Part shown: one piece after another, positions 1-13,329 of the stretch | Numbering within the stretch: position 1 is the first letter of the stretch | Layout: each line of letters starts with the position of its first letter | DNA from: Rhyzopertha dominica | Taxonomy: Eukaryota; Arthropoda; Insecta; Coleoptera; Bostrichidae | Assembly: GCA_025024175.1 (NCBI GenBank) | Contig: QCXZ01000086.1 | Span: 682,001-746,000 of the forward strand | DNA length: 64,000 bases | Reading direction: 5' to 3' | Translations under genes and position numbers: made by a program | Notes under the pieces: model-generated | What the model was told of the DNA's origin: nothing | The model's database searches: none | The model's input: only the letters and a program-made list of their open reading frames with translations

Positions 1-1320
1 TTGTTGTAGGCATAATATGCTCTATTATACCTGTTAAAAAAACGAGGTTGGCCTTGATGGGACGGATAGCTTGAGCATAAACTGCCATTCTCAAAAGTGC
101 AGACTGTTCCATTTACACAAAACATAAATCAGTTCTTGTGTGTGCTCAGTGCTTTTATGGAGTTACACGACACCATTACGTAAAGACGGTTTTTTCTGTG
201 GTACAGCAACGGCCGATAAAATTACGTGGGGGCGGCTTTCCATAATGCATACGATTAAAATTCATCGATTATTCGCGTGGAGCTCTATCGCCGACGTCCC
301 CGTGGCTTAAAAGCCCCCTTCAGCATCAACGTCTTAACGATGGGACGCAAATTGATTTAGGTTAGATTTATGGCCCTCCCATTAAAAGAAGCGATCGTAA
401 ATATGTTCAAATTTGCTGTCATTCAGCTCACAATGAATTGACGTCGGGTGCCTTATTCAACAGCGGCCGCTTCCGCCTTTAATATCGAGCTTAAAAATTC
501 TTATCGCCTTCTTCACAACTATTGACAGATTAATGAGATGGGATGAAGCCGCCGTTGCTACAAAGCCCGCCCGCCATACACGTTAATTAGCTTTCGTGTT
601 GGCGTATCTTGTTTATTCTGGAAAGAAGTGGCGTCGGAAGGCACGGAAAGTGTTTCCCAAACTGCTTTTCCACCGCCTCTAATCGAAAAAAGATTAACAC
701 TTTTGCTGGAGGTAGAATGCGACTGTGCCAAACCTATACAGCTCACTCCAGTCAAATAGACATGAACAGGGGGTGAACAATGCATCAAACCAGGTATTCT
801 CTTTTTAGCTCAGTGTTAAAAATCAAGAAAACCTCGAAATTTTCCGACTTTTCAATGTTGGTCGATTTTGACCCAGAAAGACTGACTGGTTTTAGGGCAA
901 GGACAATCTTATTCTTTTTAAAGCTCTTTCTTTAACTGGCTATTCATTTAAATCAAGATTAAGGTTTCTAATATATCTTCTAGGCAACAGATCTAAATTC
1001 TTACTGGTTATCAAGAATTACTTTCCAACTGGGGACATGCCACCAGGTACTGGATTGAAAATTTTCAAAATAATTAGGACAACGTTTCTTGGTAAAAGAG
1101 CTAATTAGTAACAGCTTACAATATGGTCAATAACGGTCAAGAAAACGAGCTACAACACGACAGACCGTCAATAATAGTCTCTCACTGTGATACTTAATGA
1201 TCAACTGGGGGTCAGGCCGGAAATCTTTATACGTATACATCTATAAAATGTCTGTTATCTGATTCAAACCTAGAGTTATGATCCAAGTATATTTAGTTGC
1301 GTATTTTTTCAACATCAACT
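1..1320. other. Non-coding stretch, no gene recognised
   Basis: No exon with acceptable splice signals and protein-like content was found. The part from about 180 to 780 is less AT-rich by eye than its surroundings and contains NotI-like and GACGTC-rich words, so it could be a conserved regulatory block or the intron of the gene whose exons start at 2368. The short antisense reading frame at 558-788 has no recognisable content. Confidence 0.4.
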
Positions 1321-1322
1321 TT

Positions 1323-1690
1323 TATACAAGGTGTATCATGTAACAGTGGTCAATACCACCTTTCTTTTCTTTTGTTTACTTTGGTTTGCAACGCCTAGCC
1401 GTAGAAAACTGTTATCTGACTATATATATGACAGGAATTGTCAGTTCGCTTGAATTCCATTAATTGCATATCAAAAATGAAACAGAAATGCACAAAATAA
1501 CAATTCTACAGATGATTGATTATGGAGATAACACACAAGTGGAAATTGCTCGTTTATTTCATGAAAAATTTCCAAATTTGCTGTCTATATCCCAAGCGAC
1601 AATTGGTAAAATAGAAAAGCAGTTTCGCGAACTTGGACATGTAATTAAGATACATTATTCCCATATCAAAGTCCACTCTACTTATTAAAT
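1323..1690 (+). mobile_element. Mariner-like element fragment with DUF4817-type helix-turn-helix
   Basis: A terminus-like sequence (TATACAAGGTGTATCATG) at 1323 is followed by a reading frame with an internal ATG at 1488. Its peptide includes ILQMIDYGDNTQVEIARLF and then SISQATIGKIEKQFRELGHV. This is the N-terminal helix-turn-helix (often labelled DUF4817) found in many insect mariner-type transposons. The frame stops at 1686-1688, and the DDE catalytic part does not follow, so this is a truncated relic. Family assignment is from recalled motif shape, not from a search. Confidence 0.65.
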
Positions 1691-1914
1691 ATTAATTGGC
1701 ATAGCGCTCTCGACACAAAGACAAGAGCATTACTTTCCTGAAAATTTTTAGAAAACCAACGTACATTGATAATATAATTTGTTATAATTCTTTCTGTCCT
1801 TACCAACAATTTTTTATACTTTTTTCGTATATGACTTTTGAAAAAGAACTTGGCGTTATTTTACAAAATAACTTTCCGAATTGTAAGAACGCGGCAAGAG
1901 TTACATTGAAATAT

Positions 1915-2000
1915 TAGTTAGGATTAGACCGCGTCTGATTTTAGAATACGACGTTTCGTCCGCACTTGTAAGGGGCATCATCAGAACAGGAATAAGAAGT
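1915..2000 (+). mobile_element. Penelope-type terminal hallmark (relic)
   Basis: The stretch at about 1947-1985 contains ACGACGTTTCGTCCGCACTT followed shortly by GGCATCATCAG. The pairing of a 'CGTTTCG' word with a 'CATCATCAGG'-like word is typical of the non-coding terminal repeats of Penelope-like elements in insects. No coding part is attached here. Confidence 0.4.
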
Positions 2001-2367
2001 ATGAAAAAAATTGATGTTAAAGTGAAATAGCAGTAACAATCAAGTTTCAATGCTATTTGTGCTTGTAAAAAAATGATCTTCAAATTAAAATTTCTTACTA
2101 AACTTGGCAGCATTCTTTTGGCTGTTACAGATCCATTTTCCAATCTGTACATCCTACTTCAAGCATCAAAACTCGGCTGAAAAACTGATCGATTTTCATC
2201 TTAATGAAAATTCAAATAAATGAGTGTTCTCATTCCTGTCAATCAGTATATTTGTGTACTCCAAATGCAAGACGCATTCAACGTTTTTTTTTTTTATTTG
2301 ACGGTTTATTCAGTACAAAACTGCAAATATTGACGATTTGATAAATGAATCCGTCCTTTGTTTGCAG

Positions 2368-5300
2368 GATGAGGCTGGGCCGATTCCACAGGCCCATTTT
2401 CGGGCGCGTAATACACAAGGCCCCTCTGTTACGCATCCAAGATCCCATAGAGCGAAAGAGTGCGTACGAGGCGCTGGCGAAAATGTATTCAGACCCCAGG
2501 ACACCGGAGCCGCGCAGAAGACTAACAGCTTTCAGGCTTTCAGGGGGCGGACACGTACCGAACGTCGATCTCACCCCACAGACCGGCAGCTTCCAGCATT
2601 TAAAGGTAACCCGACGCCCCTTATACATGCCTTCGCAATATCGATAGCGGTCTACGAAGAATTTGCGAACGAAACGTTTTATCGTGTTGTCTGGCGTGCA
2701 TTTATTTCAAATAACACGCATATCGTACAACATACGGAACTACTACGAAGTTGATTTTATACTATCTCGTCAACAATTTCACTAACACCGAAAAGTTCTA
2801 GGTAATCCATAAACTAACAAAATAGATCTCCCGATAAATCAGTAGTATGATATAGTTATACCAGTATAGTGCGGTTAATTAGCCAATTTATGCACGATCA
2901 AAGTTCGCAAAAAAGGGTTTTTTTGGGATTCTTTTACGAAACAATTATCTACAAAAATTGTCCTTACACCCTTTTTCTTTCTTCTTCCCCATCTTTCAAA
3001 GTCGAGATACATCAATTATTTCGTCGCTAGTATTGGAGATTCAAGATTTGACACCAATGGCCTTGACAATTGGTGCATGCTGGTAAACAAAAGAAGCCTA
3101 CTTTTTGCAGCCGCATTTCGAATTACACCTCGTTTTGCAAAAAATAGTATTAAGGAGCCTTTCTGGTGCAGGCGGAAGTAAATTGTGGATTGGTTCCAAT
3201 ACATTATTAATTAGCTTCTAGATCCAGTTGAATACCAAGTCACATTTGGACCTGGTAAAAATGTAAACAAAAAATCCGTACAAATGCAATAAGTTTATTC
3301 CTTAACTACTTAACTAACTGATCAAAATAGCATTTACAAAAAGATCTCTTTTACAACGGTGAAGTTTGCTGAGAATTTTTCGCAGTAGTACTTTTTGTTT
3401 TTGTAGGGCCCAAAATTTCTCAATCGGTCTCAATTGAGGTACATTAAGAACATTATCTACACGCGGAATATATTTTATACACTCTTGATGAAAGGTCTCA
3501 ATTTTTTGAGTGCCATGTCTGGCCAAAAAATATATTTGCCGTCATTTTTTGATGAAGGGTACTAGTCTTTTTCTAACGCATCCATTGGCACACACATTTT
3601 GATTGATAGTTGGTTCTAAAGGCACTATATATTGAGTGGACCTTTCCTTTGAACTGAGTGCTAACCATACCAAAACGTTCTTCTAAAACTTGGCATGACG
3701 TCTGAATTTCATTTCATTGGGCACTTCATTACCCTCCTTAAAATAGTGGGTGTTGTTTCTTTCCGCATCACTGTCGTCTACAGTGAAATAAGACGCATCG
3801 TTGATGATAACGAAATTGTCGTTAGAAGGTTTCAAATGAGTTTCAAGCAATTTTCGCAGTTTACTTTTTTGCTCTTCCGACTGCTTTTGACAATATTTGG
3901 TTGCATATTTTCGTTTTCTAAGGGTCACAAACATATGAATGTGATAATTTAAATTTTCGACCTAGTTTTCTTAATGATTGTACGATCCTATCAACAGAGA
4001 CAGAAGCTCCAGCTTCTTTGTTCTATTTTCAATCATTTTTTGATGTTTTTTTTCCACTTTCCAGCGGTCTATCCAGCGATTTTGCTTCGTATACTCTTCT
4101 TTTACAGTGAAACATTTTCCTTGTAAAATATGTTCTATGCGTCGATCACTTTCCTTCAACTGATTAATTTTACTTCAAGAAATTATGTGAATTTTGAAAT
4201 AGTTCAAATTGACTAACTTTCAAAACATAACGGCCGGTTTTCACAGCCTATTATGGTTTAATAAGAAAAGCATAAAAAGATACGTACGGATTTTTTGTTT
4301 ACACCCCATAATTGCACGCGTTTTTTATTACGTGTATGTCTTCCAAAAGATAAATAACATACTTTATCTATGCAAATATTTTTTGAGCTCCATATACAGA
4401 CACAAGAAAACGATTATAGTTTCTGGAGCAGAGATCATATCTTCAAAAACTTGGGCGCATGTAATTAAATTTGCTTATATTATGCATCCAATGATGTATA
4501 TAGGCAGTGTAGGTATGCATATTATGGAAAATACTCTAGTGGATTTTACAATCAGTTTTTTTAGAAATGGTGCATTTAAGAAAAAAAGTGTAAGGACAAT
4601 TTTGTAGATAATTGCATGATCTATGTTATGCCGATGATCGATGATTATTTTATAAACAATATAGAAACCCAATTCTGAATTTTAGGAGCATTATACCCCT
4701 GCAAATATCAAATGCAAAACGATCTTTTAAAAAAATAAGCAAACTCTCTTCGCCATACTGAAGTACAATTTGCGCATATGTACTTTTTCTTGTAATTTTT
4801 GATTACTTCTATTGTTGCTATTGCTTTGGTTTTTAATGTTGAATACTCACTCTAACTTTCTTTCTTAGTAAGTTTTTTTATTAAATTCTAAATATTTTCC
4901 TATGTAATAAAAGCAAATTAGTTGTCTCAGTTGTTCTCAGAAAACAGATGAAAAAGGTGTTAGTAGGCAAATTAATACTGGAGTTCCCCAGGGGCTGAAT
5001 TAGAGCTCCTACTGTTTCTGACTTACACGGTTGATGTCATGAGCCATACAATACAAATCATCATTATTTTCAGGAGATCATTCGGACGGAGCGGGCACGA
5101 GAATTACAGGAGCAGCGTATGGCTGAAGAGGTTGCTGCCAGAGCGGCCGCACTTAAAGAACTTTCCGGTCACATGGGCCAATCGTAAGAAATAACACTTC
5201 TATCGACTGGGGCTTGCTTGCCTTTGACGCTTGCGATCAGTCATGGCGATGGGGGTGTTTTCCATCAGATTAATTCGTTGCTTTGACAGCTTCATCTCTC

Positions 5301-6278
5301 TATGTTTGCTTTATCGTGCTTTTAGAACGGGCATACATCCTCTCCAACTTTTTGACGTAATCGAAAAAGTAAGTTGGTGACAGAAAAAGCAATGATTGAT
5401 CGCAAGCTGAATAATGATGCAGATGAATTAATACTGTATTGTCATAAACCAACAATAATGAATTTGTTGACGGCACAATTACGTAGATCACTAACAGTGA
5501 ACTTTTGCCCAATACTCGTAACCAAATCAAAAAGTCCCTACCGTCTGATATCTTTTTGGCCAGAGGTGGGCGACTCGTAAACAGTTGTTTGTCAGCTTAT
5601 AACAGCCCATAAACACTCGTGCGTAAAAAACAAATGAGCAACACCTAACGCAGCGGAAAAGAGTTGGGAAAACGGGTAGGCAGATCATTTGCGGCAGTAT
5701 AAATGTGATTTAGCGCCGTATCGGTCTTTAGCTGCTTGTTAAACTTCCCTCTTTGACAAATTACTTGATTGCAGATTGAGTATCGACTTAATAAATTATA
5801 ATTGTGTACACGGTTCACGGGGCGAATTTCTTTCATCTGATGAAAGCCGCGAGGCATACCATACTTTTCCCAATTTTACACCCCGTAAAACTGCAATTTT
5901 TACCCCCAAAATTCTTATGCTAATCATCAGTATGATTATATATGCTGACGAACTAAGTCGATGTTTATTAACCACCCTGCAAAATGATCTACCTACCTGT
6001 TGCCACACCGCTAAGCCGACCGGTATCAAGAATTAATTCGTCCAGTATAAAATTGCAGAGGCTACCGTGATCTGAATTATAATTACGATGTCGATGGGCG
6101 AGGAGAAGACCATCATGACAGCTACGAGGGACATGGGGGAGTACTGGCATTCCCGGACCTATTGGCGCCGGCGGCCAGAATCGAGGAAGAGGAAGCCCAT
6201 TTCGTTCCAGACTACGGGTATTCGAGAGAAAGGCCCCCAGGACACAGCTCTTCATATTTCGATACGAGTTCCTTCAAC
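2368..6278 (+). CDS. Unrecognised multi-exon gene, three phase-matched exons (partial)
   Basis: Three plus-strand exons fit each other exactly. Exon a, 2368-2605, follows TTTGTTTGCAG; it needs two bases from an earlier exon and ends in phase 0 before GTAACC. Its peptide includes RVIHKAPLLRIQDPIERKSA and ends TGSFQHLK. Exon b, 5074-5183, follows ATTATTTTCAG and ends in phase 2 before GTAAGA; it encodes a charged, alanine-rich helix starting EIIRTERARELQEQR, a likely coiled coil. Exon c, 6059-6278, follows AAATTGCAG with the one base needed and ends in phase 0 before a perfect GTAAGT; it encodes an acidic, His/Tyr-rich, probably disordered stretch. The exons are richer in GC by eye than the introns. 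I do not recognise the family. An ATG lies one base into exon a, so a start there is possible, but an upstream exon is more likely. The next exon after 6278 was not found. If the exon b donor is skipped, a TAA follows at 5185-5187. Confidence 0.5.
3300..4160 (-). mobile_element. Decayed mariner-like transposase
   Basis: Read on the minus strand, three pieces fall in transposase order. At 4159-3971 is a lysine-rich helical segment. At 3934-3683 is a segment with NDASYFTVDDSDAERNN, resembling the first catalytic aspartate region. At 3526-3314 is a segment with KYIPRVDNVLNVPQLRPIEK followed by FWALQKQKV, the region around the last catalytic acid in mariner-type DDE enzymes. Stops and frameshifts separate the pieces, so it is dead. 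It probably belongs to the same broad family as the fragment at 1323-1690 but is in the opposite orientation. Confidence 0.6.
4920..5060 (+). mobile_element. Non-LTR reverse transcriptase scrap
   Basis: A short translated stretch reads INTGVPQG and then, after a shift of frame, a piece like LGPLLFLTYT. This matches the conserved GVPQGS-LGPLLF block of jockey/I-type reverse transcriptases. It ends about 15 bases before the exon at 5074. Confidence 0.5.
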
Positions 6279-8080
6279 GTAAGTACTTAAGAGTCTCCTC
6301 CCGTTCGTAGAGCGAGTAATAACGCGGAGGCCTGCAAATAATGCCCACTATGTATGTTTCGCGAGTTTTGTTCATTACTAAACAATTCGATGTGGAATCC
6401 GGTGATACGGCGTTGGCGTAGGCCAGTGGCGTAACGGAAAGTCAAAGTAATATATTGATCAGCTTTCCAGTTTTCTCGAAGTACTGCTTTTTGGAACGTG
6501 GGTTCTTTCATTTAACAAATAGGAGAAAAACAAAGTCGAGCAAAAGCATCCTTTTCTCGAAGCCATTGAGGACACTTTAGACCCCCCTGTAATTTCATTG
6601 TGNGTGAAGTTAGAAGCCTGAATTTTAAGTGACTNAGAGGACATACTCCAGCTAGCTATATTCCCAAATCGAATTATCATCGTTCTTTAAAACATGGATT
6701 ACCNATCGCTTACTTCCATNTTTACCTAATAATTTGGTAATTGTCATGAACAATGTAAAATAACATTCCCAACAACAANATGACAAATAGCAATATTGAA
6801 ATACCGGCAAAGTAAAGTAAAGAGGTTAATCTTCCAATAACTTATACAGGATGGATAAAAAGGAAAGACGCATTTCCCTAATATTCTCAGATTTGTTATT
6901 ATCAGAGAAGACATTGAAGGAGAAACTGACAGTGATAAAAGTGAAAGTGATTAATAAATAAATATGAAATAAAACTGTACTTTTAAATCATCGATCATCA
7001 ACATTCTAAGGTACCTCTAACGGACACAAACTTTCAGTTAGTGTTTACCCTTCAGATGAAGACTAAACTGAAATATCCTGAAATTTCAGTGCTGTTTTCA
7101 AAATTTCAGTACTACAACTAGGCTACGATAGTTTGTTTCATTTAAACCTGAGAAAATATGAAAACAAAAATGTATTTTATATGACGAGCGATATCCAAAA
7201 AACCATCAATTTTTCAAAGATATTTTTGCACGATTACGACATAACATAATTAGCAGTAGTCAGTAGCCTAATAAATTTTATGCGTTACTTATCGACAACT
7301 GGTATACTAAATGCAAATCTACCACAGATGAGCAGGTCGAAAAGTCCACCAGCTAGATCCCCCGATTTTGCTAAATTCAGTTAAAAAACGAAAAGTGAAA
7401 ACCAGAACTCTATATAGGCTACACGTTCAAAATTAAATCAAATATTTTATAGAAAGGCATCAAAATTTTGTGTGGTAAGCAATAGCTTAACAAAGATAAG
7501 TATTGTGTTCGTTTACTTTTATTAATTGTGAAAATCTACACAATTAGATATGTTGAATGGTTTCGAATATTCAAATGTTTCACAATGAATGCACTTTGAA
7601 ACCATTCAATATATTCATAATGCCAGTGAGGGCAAGTTGGTATTTATTTTCAAAAAGACTTTACTTGAACTCAATATGTGATTTTATTATATTTCGTTTA
7701 ATAAGCAGTATAAGTTCTATGGTGTTACTGCTGGTTATACGTATATTAAGTGTAACAATAATTCGTGGGAAGCAAAAAAGGTCCATACAGGAAGCAACAA
7801 CTATTTGGATCGATTTGGAAATCAGAAAGTGGCACACACGTCAGCAAAACCTGTGTGAGCATTTTTGATGAGATAACTAACGATATCTACAGTGATGTTC
7901 AAATGGCAGCTCATAAACAATGTATCAATTTAAGAATTTGAAATTGAATGCCAATACAAATACATGTGAAAAATTCTGTAGGTTTCGCGCACAAGGTAAA
8001 ATAATTATCAATACCAAATTCTTGTGTCCTTTAATGTGTCAAATCTTTCCACGATTATCCTTCTAAGTGGATTTTTTCCA
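6279..8080. other. AT-rich stretch, nothing recognised
   Basis: The stretch holds several single N calls (6602, 6635, 6704, 6720, 6779) and no convincing exon, RNA gene or repeat. The open frame at 7557-7868 is AT-rich and has no recognisable domain. A continuation exon of the gene ending at 6278 could hide here, but none was visible. Confidence 0.35.
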
Positions 8081-9035
8081 TTCTCAAAAATAAAATTGAA
8101 AGCCGCCACCTATCAAATACAGAAAAAACTGAACTATTGGATATTGTGTAAATTTGCATATATCAAAGTTATTTTTACGTTCAATGAAATATTCTACAAA
8201 CAAGACGATTGGCCGAAATTTTCATGTCGAAATTCGAAGAGAAGCTTTTTGCATAAAAAAATGAAATTATCAAGAATGTATATTTCTGGACTTGATATAT
8301 TGACGATATTTTTTGTATATGGACGGGAACTGACAGCCAATTGGATGTATTCTTAAATGCAATAAATAAAAAGGTTCAATTTACCCTAAAATTTTATCCT
8401 AGAAAAGCATGGAGTTCTTATTTTCTGGTCGGTAAAGAACAATAAAACTGACTTTGAAATTTATAGAAAACCACAATCAAAAAAAAAAATTCTGAAAAAG
8501 AATTAACAGCAATTAAACAAATAGCCTTCAACAATGGATATGACACAAAAATTGTGGAACAAAAACGCAATAGTGTTTGCGTTAAAAATANGCTGAATAT
8601 ATTCGGAATAAAAGCAGCAATAGAGGTAAATAAGTGCAATTTAGGAGGTCTTCTAGTTAACAATAAGCCAAAATCCAATAGTTTGAACAAAAGCAGTATT
8701 ACCAACTAAAATGCATGCTGTGTGATATGGTATGCATAGGACAATCAAATTCAGATTTTTAGGGCCAACAAGTTTTGCTGGCAATTGCATAAAAATAATC
8801 ATTACTTAGATGAAAACGACATCAAAGTCTTACGTTGCGAAAGGAAAGGTAAAAAACTAAACCTTTTAGAGCTTTTAGAAATTAAAAAGCTCAGCATCAG
8901 AAAAAACATTTGGCCAATACACAAAAAGAAATTCCCACGTCCCACGTACGCCTTTGATAATGCTGAAATTAGGAAGTCGGCCTTCAAAATCCAAGCGAGA
9001 GAATTTTACAACTCTACTTTACAACCCCTGTAAAA
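8080..9035 (+). mobile_element. Penelope-like element relic (RT plus GIY-YIG end)
   Basis: Pieces occur in Penelope order on the plus strand. At about 8160-8230 is a stretch like FTFNEIFYKQDD, the region before the 'GLAMGSPLSP' block. At about 8285-8350 is SGLDILTIFFVYGRELTANW, a degraded 'YVDDIF-W' catalytic block. At about 8440 is KTDFEIYRKP, typical of Penelope reverse transcriptases. At 8785-9033 is a C-terminal piece (DENDIKVLRCERKGKKLNLL) like the end of the GIY-YIG endonuclease. Stops and shifts break it. A related C-terminal fragment lies at 15630-15911 on the other strand. Confidence 0.65.
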
Positions 9036-12000
9036 AGGGGACGTAAACAAAATTCTGCTCATCTGAGTTTGGTATAACGCTGTTATCTCTTTAACAATGA
9101 CTGTTAGGTCGCAACGATCGTCATAGTTATTTGATAAATCGACAAAGCACATACGTTCAATCAGCTTGTTTCCAAGCTGAATTCCATAACTTCTTAGTTT
9201 ACGAGGTATTGATTTCACATGACGAAATTCGTTTCCAAAAATTCAACATCAAAATTCGCCCAACCCAATTAGTCAAGAATCCCGCCCTATTTCTGTTTAC
9301 ATTAATTTCTACGCAGTATAATAAGCGGCGATACATTTTTTGTAGGGCCAAGGTTCGCGCATTTAGCGCGATTCGTTGCGATAGTACAAGCCGATTAATA
9401 ACTTTATTGAGTACATTGGATTATTGAAACAGAAAAGGAAATTATGTTAGGTACTTACTAGGTACGTCTTGTCCACTATTTTCCCAGCTAACACGGTTTT
9501 CACCTGCAGTTTATTGTTAATTCACCACACTCAAAATTTTCAAAATTTAAAGCGATATCACAACAACACAAAGTTAACGACGATTTAAAACGCATTGTCA
9601 TTGTTTACAAATTTTATCACGCGTCCTTTTATGTTTTTATTTCGAAAAACCGGGAACGCGAATACGACGCTCACGCTAACGCCGGCGAACGTGACTGGCT
9701 ACCAGTAGCAGGCGATAATTTATTCGAATAAAAATTTGATCGGGTAAAGTCAAAATTAAGCGGTTTAGGATAATACAAACAATTGATTTAGGATACTATT
9801 GGCGAACGTAGCGATTTAAACGTGTTTTTTGACATCAAAATCGTTAATTAGGGGCACAAGAGATATCCCATTCGTTCAAATCCTCGTAGGATAGAATCGT
9901 GGAAAACCGAGTCTAATATGTTAATACAAATTGTTGGAAATGACTCCTGGTTAAGCTTATGGTACTGGGGGGAAAATTCCAATTATTTTAGAGTGCAAAA
10001 ATCTGCCTTTACAGTATGGATATATCAACCTTATATTTTATATTAACTTTTTTTCTAAAAAATACAAACGTAGGACATGCAGTAGTATGCAACAGTTTAT
10101 AATTTCCCAGTTCTGTATTTTACTTCCACATCCAACGGATGGAAATATATAAACGAATATCTGGGAAATCAGACTTTTGAATAGTTGTTCGTTTCTTTTG
10201 TTATTGCTTCTATGTCCTAGATATTTAGGGGCCCGATTCCCTTTTAAGCTTATATTCACCAGCCCGCCTGATATGGGTTTAAACTCGATTATGTTGGCTC
10301 TTATTTTTTTCTGTTCATCGGTCTCAATTATACAATTTCTTTTAGTAGCATAAGTTGTAGGAAATTAAAAATAACGGAGCGCCATCTGAATTGATATACG
10401 CCTGTTTGGTTGACCCATCCGTTACGCCTCTGATGTCAGCTATGCCGCTTCTTAAGAGGACGTTTTAGAATCCCTTGCTACCAAGAAAATGCTTCCCCCG
10501 CAAAAAAGAAAAACTATGCTGTTTCGATTCAATCGATCTAATTAGCATAACAAGTTGCTTGCGAATATATTTTTAGATGTTATATTTGACTGGATAATAC
10601 TAGATAATATTGTACCTACACAGATTCTTTTATTTAATTGCTGCCATATTCTGTACTTTAATAAGTAAAAGTCTAAATCCATGTCGAAGATAAATTTCTT
10701 ATTTCAAATAAAATTATTTACGTATTTGAGAGTCTTTAACGTTTTTACAAATCAAGGTAGCTTTGATAATTTAAGTGGCATTGCTCGTTTTCTTTTAAAT
10801 AAGAGACGCGGTTGCAAGGTTTGCTTCTTATTTTGTGTTATACTCAAAAACTTTTTGTTCAATAACGAGTGCATAATTTTGTGCACATTTCGCTTAACCG
10901 TCTTTAAATTTTACTCTGCAATATTGAAGATGTTATATAGCGCAAATGATAAAGCACTTTTTAAATTAGTGAACGAATTAACTATATTAATTAGCAGCTT
11001 ATCCCCCGGTACATTTTGCATGACAAAGTAACCGTTAACATCTTACTATTAAAGGAAAATAACTGGTGGCAGCTTCCATTTATTAATGATGTATAAGTAT
11101 CTATTCTGATTTTTACACAGCACTCCTAATGTGTAAATGTTTAGTGTACCTGCCGACGTATTTCTGCTACAAGGCACAAAACACCATTTTTTGTGTAAGG
11201 TTTTGATTTTAGCGATGTATTATTGCAGCCAACGGTCTCCTAGAAACGGTATGTTGTTGTGTTCATGGCTTTTTTACATGAGATTTTTACTTTCATTTTA
11301 CCAGTTTCCGGAAAAAAATTACGCATGTTAGAAAAGGCCATATCATAATCAGTATATTTGTTTTCTTTTCAGAATGATATGGACGGCTTTGATACTCTAG
11401 GAAAGCGTCTAGAATGATAGTCGAAGCCTACCTTTACATTGTACATTAAATGTTCTCATCCAGCATTTGATTTCCAGGAGCTTTTATGCTTTAAATATAA
11501 GAAGACGATCGTTAACGTATTATAGTATATTCTAGAAAACAATTCATTACTTAGAATTAGAATTACGAAAACAAGACTATGATGGGATGTGTTGAACCTG
11601 TTGTTATGTCTTAGAATGTGGACTGATCTTAAATTAGGAATTTTTGAGATAGGTACATAAAATGCACCTTCCCCCACTTGTTATTTAATACGATCATAAA
11701 AGGCTGGTATGATCACTTAACCCCATTTCAATTGCAACTATGTCAATCTGAGAGTGCATCAGAACGCTGTATTGTGAAGAAGTAACTGTATAATGTGTAT
11801 GTTGATAGTTACAAGCCTGTTGACACTGTGCGTTTTTCTGGATAAATGGCTTAATTTCTTGCGATTTTATTACTTTATGAGCCCGTTTAAATGGAGTTGT
11901 AAGTGAAAAACGTATAGTGTCAATACACCTGTAAATAAAACGCTTTTTATATCAAAAGGTAGGATACAGTATAATATTCGGCTTTGAACGAATAATGGTA

Positions 12001-13150
12001 CATATGTAAGGCTAAACTTTATCCCGCCTAACATATCTGGCTTTTCACAGAAATATCTATATTTATTATACAAAAATCTTGTAGTTTTGTGAGATTTTCT
12101 AAAACTTATTAAGACTATTAACAACACCACGACTGTGGGACAATAAACATTTACAATGTAAGTGTACATATCCAAACGGACATGCATGGGTCGTTGCTTC
12201 ATCGTATGCATTATCAGTTTGGGGCTAGATAAAATCAAAAATAAAGCTTTTCCAAAACCGCTCGAGCCTACGTGTACGGCCCTGCTCGAGAATCGTCTGC
12301 TTACATACACAAATAATTCTCAGCCAAATGCAGTGCAATAACTAAGTACAAAAAATCCAAATAGCCTCACTTCAAAAATGTAATATTAGCTTCCACGTTC
12401 TGCGAGTGATAAAGATGTGACAATAACAGATTCTATCATTACCTCGTTTGACAGGTATATGCCGTAATTAATACGACAATAATTCGGTCAATTTTGAACA
12501 ATTTTGAAACCATATCTAAAAATATAATTTGAACTAAAAAAAAGGTAGGCGCGACTGTATTTATATTATTAAAATATAAGGGCCAACAGTAAGTAATATA
12601 GATACAGTGTAAAGCGTAGTGAAAACTATCTCTTGTGTATGTGTTGTAAAATGAATTATACTTTATGCATGCTTATATGTGTTAACCCCTAATTAAGATT
12701 TTATGTCAGAATCCAATTACGTATTCTGTGATGTTGCTGAAAAAAATTGACAATACTGGAAAACACCTAATCCGGGGTCTGATTTTAAACATGTTGTAAT
12801 ATCTATGGAAAATTATTTTATATGTAATATTTATATGTACCTTATCATGAATAAATACCTGAGCAAGCACCATTATGCATTTATTTGACAATAATAATTA
12901 TTTTATTTCCAGCAGTGTGTACCTTTTAATTAGAGCAGGTAAGTACAAGTTCTATATAGTTCTGCTAGAAGTTTATGGGGAAAACATTGTAATTTTAAAT
13001 TTTGTTTATGTGTAAGGTGAACTATTCTTAAATAGAACACCCTATATATTTTCGAAAATTACCACAGTTGTCTAACTGTCTTGAAAAACCTATTTTTACA
13101 ATGTATGTAAAAAGAATGTGGTTACAATTGGAATACGCAAATAGTACAAA
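9036..13150. other. AT-rich intergenic stretch, no gene supported
   Basis: Open frames at 10681-11031 (+) and 11870-12310 (-) are the longest here but have no recognisable content and no splice or promoter context. A possible terminal exon at 10440-10541 (acceptor GATGTCAG, stop TAA) is in phase with the exon ending at 6278 but is too weak to call. At about 13037-13051 the sequence GAACACCCTATATAT resembles the outer end of the mariner-type or MITE termini seen at 50.2 kb. Confidence 0.35.
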
Positions 13151-13329
13151 AGGCAAGTTAATAATCGACAAGGAAACACAATAACAGTTCTCGAAAAAAC
13201 GCGTTAGAAGGTAGCAGAATCATTAAAAAGCTAAGGATCCAATATCCAATTTTCAGCAAGAATTGGTGTCCGTCTAAAGAAGGGCAGTTAAAAACACAAC
13301 ACAAGTTTTAAAAATAGTCGGTACCAAAT

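Larger units (their letters stand above)
2606..5073. other. Intron of the unrecognised gene, filled with transposon relics
   Basis: Apart from the mariner-like relic at 3300-4160 and the reverse-transcriptase scrap at 4920-5060, I see no further features. The open frame at 4209-4607 is AT-rich, has no recognisable content and is probably fortuitous. Confidence 0.4.

Noticed and set aside
4209..4607. Plus-strand open frame of 132 codons
   Set aside because: AT-rich, Phe/Ile/Tyr-rich, no motif, no splice context; lies in an intron crowded with relics.
10379..10390. Second CTCF-like word (GCGCCATCTG)
   Set aside because: Matches only the right half of the consensus; the left five positions fail at four.
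10440..10541. Possible terminal exon (acceptor GATGTCAG, ends SIQSI then stop) in phase with 6278
   Set aside because: Weak acceptor, 4 kb away, low-complexity lysine-rich peptide; phase agreement alone is one in three.
11870..12310. Minus-strand open frame of 146 codons
   Set aside because: No motif or promoter context; hydrophobic runs typical of chance translation of AT-rich DNA.
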